Shown here one piece after another: positions 47,340-58,119 of a DNA stretch of 64,000 nucleotides. The stretch spans positions 1,637,501-1,701,500 of the forward strand of contig CM037461.1 in assembly GCA_021014325.1 (NCBI GenBank). Direction: 5' to 3'. The DNA comes from Plazaster borealis (Eukaryota; Echinodermata; Asteroidea; Forcipulatida; Labidiasteridae). Below the pieces are notes generated by a model. The model was not told the DNA's origin and did no database searches. It saw only the letters and a list, made by a program, of their open reading frames with translations. The first letter of the stretch is position 1. The number at the start of each line of letters is the position of its first letter. Position numbers and translations under genes: made by a program.

Positions 47340-47757
47340 TGTAGCGTGATCTAATTGGGTTATTGTTTTAACCTGTTACCAAACACGTCCAGGAAAACAC
47401 AACGGCAATCAGATAACTTCTTTTCATAAGGCTTTATTCAACATCAAAAACACGTCCACCCGGGACAACATCAGCATAGCGAACGCTCAACAACAAAAAC
47501 ATACACGCTAGAAAAGGGATTCAAAACAACGAACGCATCCTGCCAGCGCACCTGGATAACCTCTTGACTTTTTTAGTTATACATTGTTATACATCAGTCA
47601 ATGCGCGCGGCAATTTGTCCAATCACTGCACAGTTCACACAAAGTTTAGTCCAGCTGCCGTAGGAGCACTCCTTCCATGATCCGACGGGGTACTCAAGCG
47701 CACCCGGCTGGGCTTCCGTCTATAATTATACAGAGCATACAGTTTGTGTTCGTTACA
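47340..47757 (-). repeat. 5' LTR of the gypsy element
   Basis: On the minus strand it begins TGTAACGAACACAAACTG and ends CACGCTACA, giving the usual TG...CA ends over 418 bp. An AATAAA (plus-strand GGCTTTATTCAAC near 47430) suits the LTR polyadenylation signal. The opposite LTR is not in the window. Confidence 0.7.
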
Positions 47758-48067
47758 ATACGTATCCCTCGAAGACAATTGTTGCCTTCCCAAACCTGTT
47801 TATCATTTAGTATCACGTGTGACAAATACTGCCAAAAGTATGCCTACATGGCCTTTGCAGACTTTGCATCAGGGCACCTACATATAGCAGTGTCATATTA
47901 TAATGGCAGTGGCGTATCTAGTGTGAAAAAAATTGGGACACAAGGGGTTTGCCATTTGTAATGGTGCAATAATGGAAAATGTATGCAGTTTGCAAACTGG
48001 TGTATTTACTGACAGTTAAAACAATTGTTATGTTGGATGTGCAAATTGGATACAGGTAGCCAAATTA

Positions 48068-48625
48068 ATGTGTTTGAAAAGTGGGAAGTATCTGTATACT
48101 GTGGCCATGTTCCCGAAGAGCCTTGACCCCAAAGAACTCTCTCTTTACTCACATCCATTCAACAAGTTATCCAACGACCACGGAGAGAGGCAAAAGTTAT
48201 CGCCAAAGCCAGGAAACTGGCTAAAGACTATGGCAGCTATCGTCCCATTCCCCACTCCTCTTTGTACATCATACAAATTATTTGAGCATTTCCTACTTGC
48301 CAGGCTTCCGACCTGGCAGAAGCTTTGCCTTTCAAGTTCTAGCTCTCACTACAATAATCGGGACTGCTACAAACGAGCTCTTAAAAAAAGCTTGACCTTC
48401 ATCGATCTCTCCTCTGCGTACGACACAATTTGGCTGCATGGGCTCTTGTAAAATGCCTCGAAGATCTTCAAAGGTCAAACTATTATGCGCGTCCTGTCTT
48501 GTATTATCAGCAATCGAAGATTGACGGTCATACTTGGCGACCGGTTGAGCTCTATGAGGAAGAAAAATAAAGGCCTTCCAAAAGGATCTGTCTGGGCTCC
48601 AAAACTTTTCAATTTGTTGAATTAA
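48068..48625 (+). pseudogene. Degenerate non-LTR reverse transcriptase fragment
   Basis: The frame reads TSYKLFEHFLLARL, then LTFIDLSSAYDTIWLHGLL, the FIDLSAAYDTVWH-type motif of Jockey/CR1-like reverse transcriptases. After a stop, in another frame, NRRLTVILGDRLSSMRKKNK, GLPKGSVWAPKLFNL continues with the RT-typical GLPQGS-like block. The catalytic YADD region and both ends are absent. It appears unrelated in position to the LINE piece at 39117. Confidence 0.7.
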
Positions 48626-48674
48626 AAATTATTTTTTTATTTTCTATTTGTATGTATTACTGGTAGTACTTAGA

Positions 48675-48905
48675 AATTTGATTGGTTATTGGTTGCTCAA
48701 AAGAGTCTGTGTTCAAAAGATTCCTGACTGATGGCAACTAGGCAAGAGCAAAATGGTCATAGACAAATGTCATAGTCAGATCATTGGATGTTTATTAGTA
48801 AGGTACTAAGGTTTTAAGTCGCTAGACTAAGCAACAATTTAAAGTAGATATCAATTTAGCATAGTCACATTAAAACCAGTTGTGTCACACATAACGCTGG
48901 AGCTG
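48675..48905. repeat. Dispersed repeat with GACTAAT motifs, copy 2
   Basis: It has ATTGGTTGCTCAAAA, AATGTCATAGTCAGATCATT and GTCACACATAACGCTGG in the same order as 40040-40330. Both copies follow LINE fragments, so the repeat could be a LINE tail or a separate element. Confidence 0.5.
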
Positions 48906-48929
48906 GACTAATCTTTCGGAATACGCATG

Positions 48930-50150
48930 CGCAAAGCTTTTGAAAAATGATGTGTTATTTTCTATTAATGTGACCATTCTCCATGTTAGTATCGTATCTG
49001 CGATTATTCCGGGATGGGATGAGAAACAACTTCTGACTTGAACGAACATAATCTGTACATTTCAGAATTAAACTAATCGATGTTGACACTCTTTAAAAAA
49101 GACGATGAATGCCACTCCCCGACGATGGTAATAATAAGGACAAAATTAAAGGTAGGGAACAATATGATTTTGTCATTAATATTTGAGTGTCACAGTTTCG
49201 AATTGCCATCATGAAACATGACTCTTTAGCAAGGTTCTCCCGCGTCGCCATTTTACATTTCTTTAAGTGCGCCAAACTTCTTTACTAAATTCGACATTTG
49301 TCACCGATTCGTTCCCTGCATTGTACGTCAACAACGTCATACGCTATGGAGGCAGGTGTACTATTTGTTCATGCACTCTGGGAAATTGTATTATACCCGG
49401 GGTTTGAATTTTTTCTTCTCATCATTATCAAACCTAATTCCCCTCATAGAGTCTAGGGATGATTTTTACATATAAAAAGTGGAATAGGCTTGCTCTTTGT
49501 CCCCCTAGGCCTTTGATATGTACAGGGTTCATAACCAGCTGGATTACCATAAAACCCTGCCTTTTGCCTTCCAACACACAAGCCTATATGGCTTATTAAT
49601 CAAGGCCACAAACACCCCCTGGGTGCACTAACCTTTCTCTGTGTACTAACACAGTGCGTAATACGATCGTGTACAAAAGCATAGGAGATGGCCAGACACA
49701 GGATTTTGTATTGAGGTTTTTATAGTGAACCATAGGGGCTATGTAAATTAGCTTTACTATTAGTGTGATTGCTGAAGGTGTGTTGGGAGAAGATTTTTTA
49801 AAACATTCATTGTACGAAGGATAGCAAAAACCTACACAACTTTGTAGTACATCAGTCTGTTTACAGCACTTTTGCCGTGCGAAAATAATTTTGACACGGC
49901 GAAAGTGCGACGTTTAGCGCAGGTCTAAATGAAATGAAAGCTCGTAATTTTTTCGAGTCTATACAAAAAGGCTGTTTAAAATTGTAATCTAAATTTCGGG
50001 TCATATCGGACAAAATTCGGACCAAGCAATCAAGCATCTGTAAGTTGCATTATTTGTTATCACACATTGCACTAATTTTATCGTGAAAGAATAGCCGAGC
50101 TGAGTCAAAACCATGACGATCGTTACGAAACTGGAGCCCTGTAGATCTAC
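48930..50150. other. Non-coding stretch without a recognised element
   Basis: Only short shadows of open frames were seen. No splice-framed exon was found on either strand. Confidence 0.3.
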
Positions 50151-50194
50151 ATGTTTGTTTAAGTCACCATAACATTGAATACAAACTAGATATT

Positions 50195-50990
50195 CAGTTT
50201 TTTGTTGGTTACAAAACCAAGGTGTTCGCGAGTGATGTCATCAAATTATGATTAAATGAATTGGTGACAAAAAATTTATGTTTAGTTCAGAAGTTAGTTT
50301 TTTCAATTATAAAACTTCAACTTCCGGTTTGAACTAGAAGTCAGGTCAAATGGGGTCACATTTTGTGTAGTGTTTGTTGAGATTGTAAAGACCTGTTTAA
50401 TGACGTAATGATTTTAAAAATCCATTGTGTGCATGGTACAGGAGATATGTTTTTGACAGACATTAAATTTCATTTTCAGGTTTGAAACGGAAGTCAAGGT
50501 CAAATGGGGTCACACTGGTTTTTTTTTATAGTTTCTACATACTTTTCCAATTATGTATAGATTGTAAAAACCCATTGTGTAGTGCAGAAGTTATGATTTT
50601 TTGAAATTTTAAATTTCAACACCCGGTTTTAACCGGAAGTCGAGGTCAAATGAGGTCACAATGTGTACGTAAGTTGAGTCATTGGAGCCCTTTCGGATGA
50701 CGCATAGATAGTAAAAATCCAAAGTGTGGTTCAGGAGTTATGATTTGTTCAAATACAAAATTTCATCTTCCGGTTTGAACCATGCTTCGACCCCACGGTA
50801 TACTGTATATCAAGTGCTGCAGTAGTACCGTGCCGGTATTGTTACGCTACCTGGTGAATTCAAAGCGGGGTGCTTGCGTAAAGAGCCTTGGGCAAGGCTA
50901 GCTGATGAGCCGATTAACACCTACAAAACAGAACAAAAACAAAGAGGTGTTCGTGCACATATTGCACGAATGCCTAATGATCATTTTATT
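50195..50990. repeat. Cluster of about 140-bp CTTCCGG repeats, part 1
   Basis: Four units carry (A)CTTCCGGTTTGAAC or a variant, GGAAGTCAAGGTCAAATGGG, GTCACA, GATTGTAAAAATCCA and GTTCAGGAGTTATGA. The block starts AAAACCAAGGTGTTCGCGAG and ends near AAAGAGGTGTTCGTGCACAT plus the inverted GCACGAATGCCT, a terminal hairpin. The same layout occurs at 52920-55120. Confidence 0.7.
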
Positions 50991-51554
50991 CTTACGCGCT
51001 TTATTTGCTCAGCTGTGACTACCCTGACTTCAGTATGTACAACTAAGTAGTGCCGCCAGTCTAACATTGACCATTAAGCTACATTTCAGTTTACCAGTGA
51101 ATCTCTATACTGAATATCTTGCTAACTACTGTAGACCCTAACTTCAGTGCACGCAAGTATGGATGAAGGTGCCAGGGAAGAAGTCTAATTTGAAGCTAAG
51201 TTTTCTGAATTTATACTTTATTTAATTGTATATAACTGCCAAAGTCATCCAAAGTCGGTCACAACTGGCACGGTTTATTATATGGTGTGGAAGGAAAAAA
51301 ACATCTGCATCTCATGCAACGACCACCACTGTTTTGCAGTTAGCAGGGTGTGGATTATAGTGTCTGTGTCTGACAATGTTACTGACTCCAACAGCGTTTT
51401 TGTTTTTTGATGTAGACATTGTAAATGAGCTTTAGCAAATAAGGTTTTCATTTTGCTTCTGCTGCACAATCAAACTTTGCAAGACGGCACCCTAAACTGT
51501 ACTCTAACCTTGAGGCCTCCAAAAAATTTCAACTTGTGTTTTGTGTCATCACAG

Positions 51555-51649
51555 AGGAAAGACGCACATTGCACTTAAAATCATGGCAGAACATGCATAA
51601 GTCCCAGTTCATTGGTTTGAAACTACTTTTGGATGTGGAGTGCATGGAT
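51555..51649 (+). CDS. Candidate internal exon of a plus-strand gene
   Basis: A pyrimidine-rich acceptor (TTGTGTTTTGTGTCATCACAG) and a donor (GGAT|GTGAGT) bound 95 bp. They are open in one phase (1 in, 0 out), encoding ERRTLHLKSWQNMHKSQFIG then LKLLLDVECMD. Composition is protein-like, but no domain is recognised. It cannot follow exon 37332-37385 directly (phase 2 out), so a linking exon would be needed. It lies antisense inside the long first intron of lectin copy B. Confidence 0.3.
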
Positions 51650-51659
51650 GTGAGTGGCT

Positions 51660-52900
51660 TTTACTAGTTTCTAATACTTTGACATAATTTATACTTCTGT
51701 TGTTTTCTTTGAATACTGTTTTTGTCAGTACACAGACTGTACAGTTTTTTATGCCATGCACGACTTAAAAGGAGAATAGAAAACGGACTCAAACACCTCA
51801 AATATTATCTTTTAACACCATCTAAATTGTTTGTAATATTAATTAATATTTACGGACATTAGTTTTGAATATATATTTTGTTTAGGTCAAAATCATTTCA
51901 ATTCTACTGAAGTATAGTATTATCATAATGCACCAAATATTAGGGGTTTCAAATCAACATTACCATTAGGCCTTCAATAACCTTTCACAGCAGCTGTGCC
52001 AAACAGCACAAACAGTGCAAGACCGGTATGATGCTGTGCCATTTATAATAGGGTGAAGGTGTCGGTTTCAGATTATCATTGTTCACTTAGTTAACTATCA
52101 GCCACTACCACAGCAGAATCTCTTGGTCACAACTGAAGACACCGACTTCAGTAAATATAAACAACTGAGTATTGCCACCATAGTCAACTTGGAGACAGAA
52201 TATTTTTTTCTGAAATTACATTCAAATTACCACGCCAAGTAGGCCGACAGAAAAATTGACGTGCGGCTGTTGCCTACCTAAATGATTACAAAAAAAATCA
52301 GCAAAATGCTTTGTTACGGAATGAAAAGGAAACCATGGAAACGTTTCCAGCCATGTCAGGAAGGGAGAGCGGCGGTCTTATTGAGCCACGTATTCTTACT
52401 TTTTTGATGACAGCGTCAATGTTTGGCATGAATATTCAACTTATTTATTGATTGAAGCCGTGACAATTGCCAGCAGAAACCACTAATTTCGAAAGGCTTG
52501 CCTTGGGTATCACGCGTTGAATGCGTAGCAAATCACAGAGTTCTATGAAAGGAAACTTCTTTGTTCAATCCAACAAATGTATTGGGTTTCCTTGCACATT
52601 CTAAAAAAAATGGTGGTGTGTTTTGGAAGGTACTGGGGTGGTGGGATTTAAATATATATAATTTTTTTATTATTTTTTTCCCCTAAAAGTGCCAGAAAAA
52701 TGCAAAAGAGGTTAATTAAAATAAATAAACAAATAAGTTACACTTCTTTTCTTTTTTTGCTACACCACTCATACCTTTGACCCTCTGATGGTGTTGGGCT
52801 TGAACAGAAATGTAAATAGCTTCATTAACCAAGGCTAATTAAGATTTCCCTGGGCACTGTAAACTATAGTAAGGCTACTGCGCTTTGATAAACCTTTTTT
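51660..52900. other. Non-coding stretch with minor repeats
   Basis: GACTTCAGTA-type pieces (51028, 52147) are shared with the flank of the repeat cluster. No gene was seen. Confidence 0.3.
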
Positions 52901-52919
52901 CGGTTGCATGGAAGGGTTT

Positions 52920-55120
52920 TAAGTTGTAACATTTCTCCCAATGATGTATACATTGTAAAAATCGAGTGTGTTGTTCAGAAGTTATGATTTTTTTCAAATA
53001 CTAAATTGCACCTTCCGGTTTGAAGCGGAATTTAAGGTCAAACGAGGTCACACTTTGTGTAGCGCGTGTTAAGGTTATTAAAACCTTGCAGATGATGTAT
53101 GGATTGTAAATATCCAATGTGTGGTTCAGGAGTTATGACATTTTCAAAAATTGAATTTTTCGCTCATTGTTTCTTTGTATATTGCACAATCACGCCAAAT
53201 GTATTCATACATGTAGCTGTACAGTACATACATTAGTCTACAACTGGAGCGTCTTGGAACCAAGACTATACACAATGTAAACTCACTACACATACTACAT
53301 GTATGGTCAGCGTGTGCGTAGGGCCGTCGTGCGTTGTCAAGGTGAGTCACGTCAAGAGACCCGTGCGCTTAAACCAACGTTGGCTTTAACGTCCGGTTTT
53401 GACCAGATGTAAAACAAATTGATAAAGAAATACGTGGTTCTTGAGATACGACTTTTGTAAAGTTTTCGATTTAACCGGAACTCAAGGTCAAATCCTTGTA
53501 ATTCGACACCTGATGACGTAATCATGACGTCATCAGAACTGTGCCCTCTTCATATAAATGTTCAATCGTTTGATGAGTTTCAAGGTTTAATTCAATCTTG
53601 AGTTATGCTGTAGAGAAGAGTTCTAGAGAAGAAGAACAAGAAGAAGAAGAACTTGAGCTTCAGTTTTTGTTTGTTACAAAAACAAGGTGTTCGAGAGTAA
53701 TGTCATCAAATTATGAGTGAATGATTTGGTGTCAACAAGTTACCTTATCAATCCAACGTCTGGTTCATGAGTTAGATTTGTTCATTTTAAAAAATGCTAC
53801 TTCCGGTTTGAACTGGAAGTCAAGGTATGAGTTGTTCAGAAGTTAATATTTTGTTAAACATTACACTTCTCTTTCCGGTTTGAACCAGGGTCACACTTTG
53901 TGTAACACGTGTTAAGTGTATTAAGACCTTTCAGGCGATGTATGGATTGTAAAAATCCAATGTGTGGTTCAGGAGTTATGACATTTTCAAATATTGAATT
54001 TTTCGCTCGTTGTTTCTTTGTATATTGCACAGTCACGCCAAATGTATTCGTACATGTAGCTGTACAGTACGTACATAAGTCTTTAACTTGAGCGTCTTGG
54101 AACCAAGACTTTACACAATGTAAACTCACTACACGTGCTACTGGTTCAGCGTGTGCGCAGGGCCTACATGTGCTAATACACTGTGGTGCCGTCGTGCGTT
54201 ATCAACGTGAGTCGCGTCAAGAGACACGTGCGCTTTAACCAACGTTGGCTTTAACGTCCGGTTTTGACCAGATGTAAAAGTCAAAATGTTGTCATTTGTG
54301 TGCAAAAGTTTGAGCAGGCTCAATCATCTATCACCTGATGCAAAAAATTAATAAAGAAATGCGTGGTTTTTGAGATACGAATTTTGTGAAACTTTCAACT
54401 TCCGGTTTGAACCGGAAGTAAAGGGCAAATGGGGTCATGCTTTTTGTAGAGGTTGTTGAACTCTTAACGACCTATCCGATGATGTATAGATTGTAAAATT
54501 CCAACATGTGGTTCATGATGATCTTTTTACAGATATTAAACTTTGACTCATTGTAATTCAATACCCGATGATTCATCATGAGATCATCAAGTCTGTGTCG
54601 TCTTAATATTTAGGTCCAATTATCTGATGAGTTTCAATGTTCAATTCAATTTCATTCTTGAGTTATGCCCCGAAATTGATTTTCTTTAAGAAAAACAAAC
54701 AAGGGCAAACTTTGACCTTCCGGTATGACCGGAAGAAAAGGTCATACGATTTTTGCGTTAACTTTTGAAATGTTGCCCTAGTCTTGATCTATCCGATGCC
54801 CAATTATAAACATCACAGCTTTCAAGGTCAAGGAGATACAGCAAATAGCAAATGGTAATTTTTCAACTTTAAAATCCTTGTCATTCGACACCTGATGACG
54901 TCATCATGACGTCATCAAAACTGTGCCGTCATCATATTAGGGTTCAATTGTCTGATGAGATCAAGGTTCAATTTAATTTCAATCTTGAGTTATGCTCTAG
55001 AGAAGAGTTCCAGGGAAGAAGAAGAAGAAGAAGAAGAAGATGAAGAAGATGGAGAAGTATAAACAAAACCCAGAACAAATACAAAGAGGTGTTCGTGCTT
55101 GTATTGCACGAACACCTAAT
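52920..55120. repeat. Cluster of CTTCCGG repeats, part 2, with (GAA)n and hairpin end
   Basis: Many partial units contain CTTCCGGTTTGAA, GGTCAAATGGGGTCA, GATGTATGGATTGTAAA and TGTGGTTCAGGAGTTATGA. A larger piece is duplicated in this block (53100-53400 and 53935-54260, both with TGTACAGTACATACATTAGT-like sequence). GA-rich runs (53625-53660, 55012-55046) precede a terminal hairpin AGGTGTTCGTGC / GCACGAACACCT at 55085-55116. A further partial unit lies at 60150-60400. Confidence 0.75.
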
Positions 55121-55329
55121 AAACAATACATAGTAACCTACCTGTCATGTTTGTACAACTATTACAAGAGGAAAGCCCAAAGCGTAACTCAGGCAATGGA
55201 TTCTTCAACACATTTCATAATAACATTGACAAAGGCTGCACACCGCACACAGGCAGCAAGCGTACCAGGTGCGAATGGACGGGAAAACCTATTATCTTTT
55301 GTCAGGTGGCCCTAACATTTTGGCTTGGA

Positions 55330-56440
55330 TAATTTTTGTAGAGCATGCAATGACTGTGTGTGTATGTGCATATAGATAGTTCTATGGTGGTATAAACGCA
55401 TCATCAAAACAACCGGGGTACCAGTATCTTGCCGAATTTCGCTGGTACAGTATTTGTTGGTAGAAGTGCCAACTTTCTGATCTATAAGCGGGAGAACCGA
55501 GGCGGGAAAAGGCCCAATCTATTTAAGTCACAGATCCATGACTAATTTGTGAAATATCTTTAGATCAGGCAAAAATGGTCAAAACTCTAAATTGCGACTA
55601 AATTAATCGTCTTAGTCGAAACAAAATCTTAGTCGGGGGTTAAAGCGCTGAATATTAATGACTAGTCACTGCGAAATAAAATTTAGTCCAGCATAAACTG
55701 TTTTAGTCAAAAACTCGGGACAAGGCAAACTTAGTCATTTTGACCGATTTATAAGCATGGATGACGAATTATTTTTTACAGTGGCATATTATGCAAATTT
55801 TGACCCTTTCCGCTATTTTTTTAAACTAGACTTAAAGCAAATGTACAACATTGGTAATTGTCAAAGACCGGTATTCACACTTGATGTGACCCAACATATA
55901 GATAAAATAACGAACCTGTGAAAGTTTAAGCTAAATCGGTCTTCGGAGTCACGAGAAAACAGTGAAAAACCCCATTATATACTGTCACTTTTTTCAAACA
56001 TCGGATTTTATCACCAGTGATAAATACTAATTGTTTTACTAATTTCCTAAAAACTTTAGCATTTCAAGCAACACTATTTCAAGGGGATTTTTTACCATGA
56101 CCATCTTCTTTTCATACCATGTAAGTTATGTGCAAATCTGTGAGCATTTATATTTTCAACCCTACCTATGTTGTACACACCATTTAAGTGGGGACATCTT
56201 TGCTCTGGATTAATATGAAAGAAATTATGTTGCAATTAGTGGTGGGTTGAGCCAAATTAGGCTAGATTGATCGGAATAGCAAATGTATGGCTAAGATATT
56301 AAATATTGTTCATTCAGATTGGATTAAAACATAAATAAAAGAGACCCTTGTCGACTTTGTTCTTAATAAATTACTGGGCCGTAATTACTTTCAAAGGTAA
56401 ATGAAAACATGCAATACAGTTGGCCGTCTATATTGTTTAA
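55330..56440. other. Non-coding stretch in lectin copy B intron 1
   Basis: It includes a region rich in TTAGTC / GACTAA motifs (55560-55760), related to the repeats at 40040 and 48675, and otherwise AT-rich sequence. No exon was seen. Confidence 0.35.
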
Positions 56441-56487
56441 TCCATTTTAGATACAATTTTGATCATAGTCTAAAAATTTCCACTTAC

Positions 56488-56809
56488 CAGGAATTTCCTC
56501 GGTGCTATTACTTAACCAGACTTGTCTCGGAAAATCGTCTGAAGACAGACTGGCAAATATCTTGTTAATGTACTCCATGATGAAGGTGAGTTCCTCAAGG
56601 CTCGTGATTGTGGCCAGTTCGGCAACATGTCCAGTGTGGCTGAACTGCTTACAGAACATATCAGCTTCATCGTAGGAGAGGTCCTCAGGGAAATAGCGGT
56701 AGCAATAGTTTCCATTCTCCATCCATTCGAACTTGCACGGTGAGCAGGATTGACTCAAACCACATACTACTGATACAACAGCTATGGTTAAGAGGAACCA
56801 ACTACCCAT
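56488..56809 (-). CDS. Lectin copy B, exon 1: signal peptide and N-terminal half of C-type lectin domain
   Basis: The ATG at 56809 starts MGSWFLLTIAVVSVVCGLSQ, a clear signal peptide of about 21 residues. A long-form CTLD start follows: C25 and W29 in SPCKFEWM, C36 in NYCYRYF, then the first helix DEADMFCKQF with C53, and AELATITSLEELTFIMEY. The exon ends at VWLSNSTEEIPG with donor GTAAGTGG (last exon base 56488), phase 1. In CTLDs C25-C36 pair locally, and C53 pairs with the cysteine of the terminal FIC motif, which here lies in exon 5. So the domain needs the distant exon. The next exon found is the LamG exon 12.3 kb away, past the gypsy remnant. The frame continues 30 bp past the donor by chance and then stops. 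Confidence 0.88.
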
Positions 56810-57078
56810 TTAACTTGATGTTTGTGATTAACAAGTGTCGGTCATTGGCGATTTGCACTTAGTTTATGAAAACTATGTTTCGATTATACCAACTACCAAC
56901 TCAGTTGTCTTCATCAAACAATCTATAGCCACAGACTGTCGGATTTTAGCTATGACATTGCAGAAGGGGAGGAGCTTTCGTTTGCACAGTAACGAGGATC
57001 ACTCAACAGTGGGAGAACGATTTGTGTGGGAGCGTATCTACCCGCTGAAACCGAGGACTTTAACAAAAGGGATCCGTG

Positions 57079-57675
57079 CAGCGCCGTAACTAGGGTGCAC
57101 CATTTTTTTCTGGGGGGGGGGGGACACTTCTGGCCAAGTTTCCGTTTGCCTTTAAAAAAAGGCCCCTTTTCAGCGCCTTTTTGGTGTAATTTATTTTGTT
57201 GTTGTAAGATAATAATATGGCGTGAGTGTAAAAACAAATACAGTGTCTGCATGTAAATGACAAAAAATAGTTTTAAATACATCGAAATTATCACATTAAA
57301 ACTCTGGAAATGTTCTAGTCCTGTGCCGGGTTAACGGGTATTCGGGTACCAGAAAACAGACATCAATACCCGGTTCCAATTATCGGTTCCATTACCCGTT
57401 ATATTACCCGAGACTTGAGGTGAACATTTCACAACTGCGATTGACTTTAAAAAATTCACAAACATTCAAGATGTATAATATTAAAAAGGGTTACAATAAT
57501 TAAAGTTCTAGATATCTGAAATGAAGCAACGAGAACGAGTTTTTCATGTTTGTAGACGCAATTTCGACTTCGAAATTTGGCTCAAACCCTGCACCCGGGT
57601 GGGGGGGGGGGGGCACGGACATCAATTGGTGTCCCCCGTGCCACCCTCACCCCCTTTCCCCTAGTTACGCCACTG
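57079..57675. mobile_element. Non-autonomous hAT-type element with 8-bp target duplication
   Basis: The ends CAGCGCCGTAACTAGG and CCTAGTTACGCCACTG are imperfect inverted repeats. They are flanked on both sides by the identical octamer GATCCGTG (57071-57078 and 57676-57683). An 8-bp target duplication with CAGTGGCGTA-like ends is typical of the hAT superfamily. G-runs near both ends may be assembly-sensitive. No transposase frame. Confidence 0.85.
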
Positions 57676-57837
57676 GATCCGTGTGTTCAGAAAGAGCGAG
57701 TGTCTTCGCTTCGCTTTTGTTGGTATAAACATTCAAAATAATGGAGACAAAAAAGAGAAAGAGAAAGTCAACTTGTGTTTGCTTTGAACATAACATCCAT
57801 AGGTGTTTTTAATAGATGTTAAATTTGCATCGGGGAA

Positions 57838-57925
57838 AAAGATTTTTAGATTTGGCTTTACCCGTACACCGATGTCTGTAAAGTAATGTATACTCAGTAC
57901 TTTCCCGAGTCCTTTGAAAAAAAAA
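57838..57925 (-). mobile_element. tRNA-SINE body fragment, inverted
   Basis: On the minus strand it reads GGACTCGGGAAAGTACTGAG...TGTACGGGTAAAGCCAAATC, the body of the SINE without its tRNA head. It stands head to head with the copy at 57941. Confidence 0.65.
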
Positions 57926-57940
57926 ACCCAAAAAACCCGG

Positions 57941-58110
57941 GCATCTCGGTGGACTAGTTGGTAAGACATCTGCTCTAGAATGGCAAAGGTCGTGGGTTCG
58001 AATCCCACCCGAGTAATAGGCCTGGGGTTTTTTCACAGGACTCGGGAAGGAACCGAGTATACAGTACTTACAGTCATCGGTGTACGGGTAAAACCAAATA
58101 TAATATTCAT
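57941..58110 (+). mobile_element. tRNA-derived SINE, copy 2
   Basis: It begins GCATCTCGGTGGACTAGTTG with box A, has box B GGTTCGAATCC at 57995-58005, and continues with CACAGGACTCGGGAAGGAAC and TGTACGGGTAAAACCAAATA. It is better preserved than copy 1. The antisense reading gives the well-known false protein frame GFEPTTFAILEQM. Confidence 0.8.
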
Positions 58111-58119
58111 AGGTACTTT

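Noticed and set aside
55040..55315. 91-codon frame starting MKKMEKYKQNPEQ
   Set aside because: It starts in the GAA-rich run and hairpin end of the CTTCCGG repeat cluster. No support as a gene.
56447..56487. Extension of lectin copy B exon 1 to the stop at 56447 as a complete short protein
   Set aside because: A consensus donor GTAAGTGG at 56487 is conserved in copy A, and the extension lacks the C-terminal half of the CTLD. Intron retention remains possible but is not favoured.
57941..58012. Functional tRNA gene
   Set aside because: Boxes A and B are present, but the acceptor stem is poor and the same non-tRNA body follows as at 43051. It is a SINE.
57733..58036. Frames MGFEPTTFAILEQM... 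and GIRTHDLCHSRADV...
   Set aside because: Well-known spurious proteins from the antisense strand of tRNA-like SINE heads.
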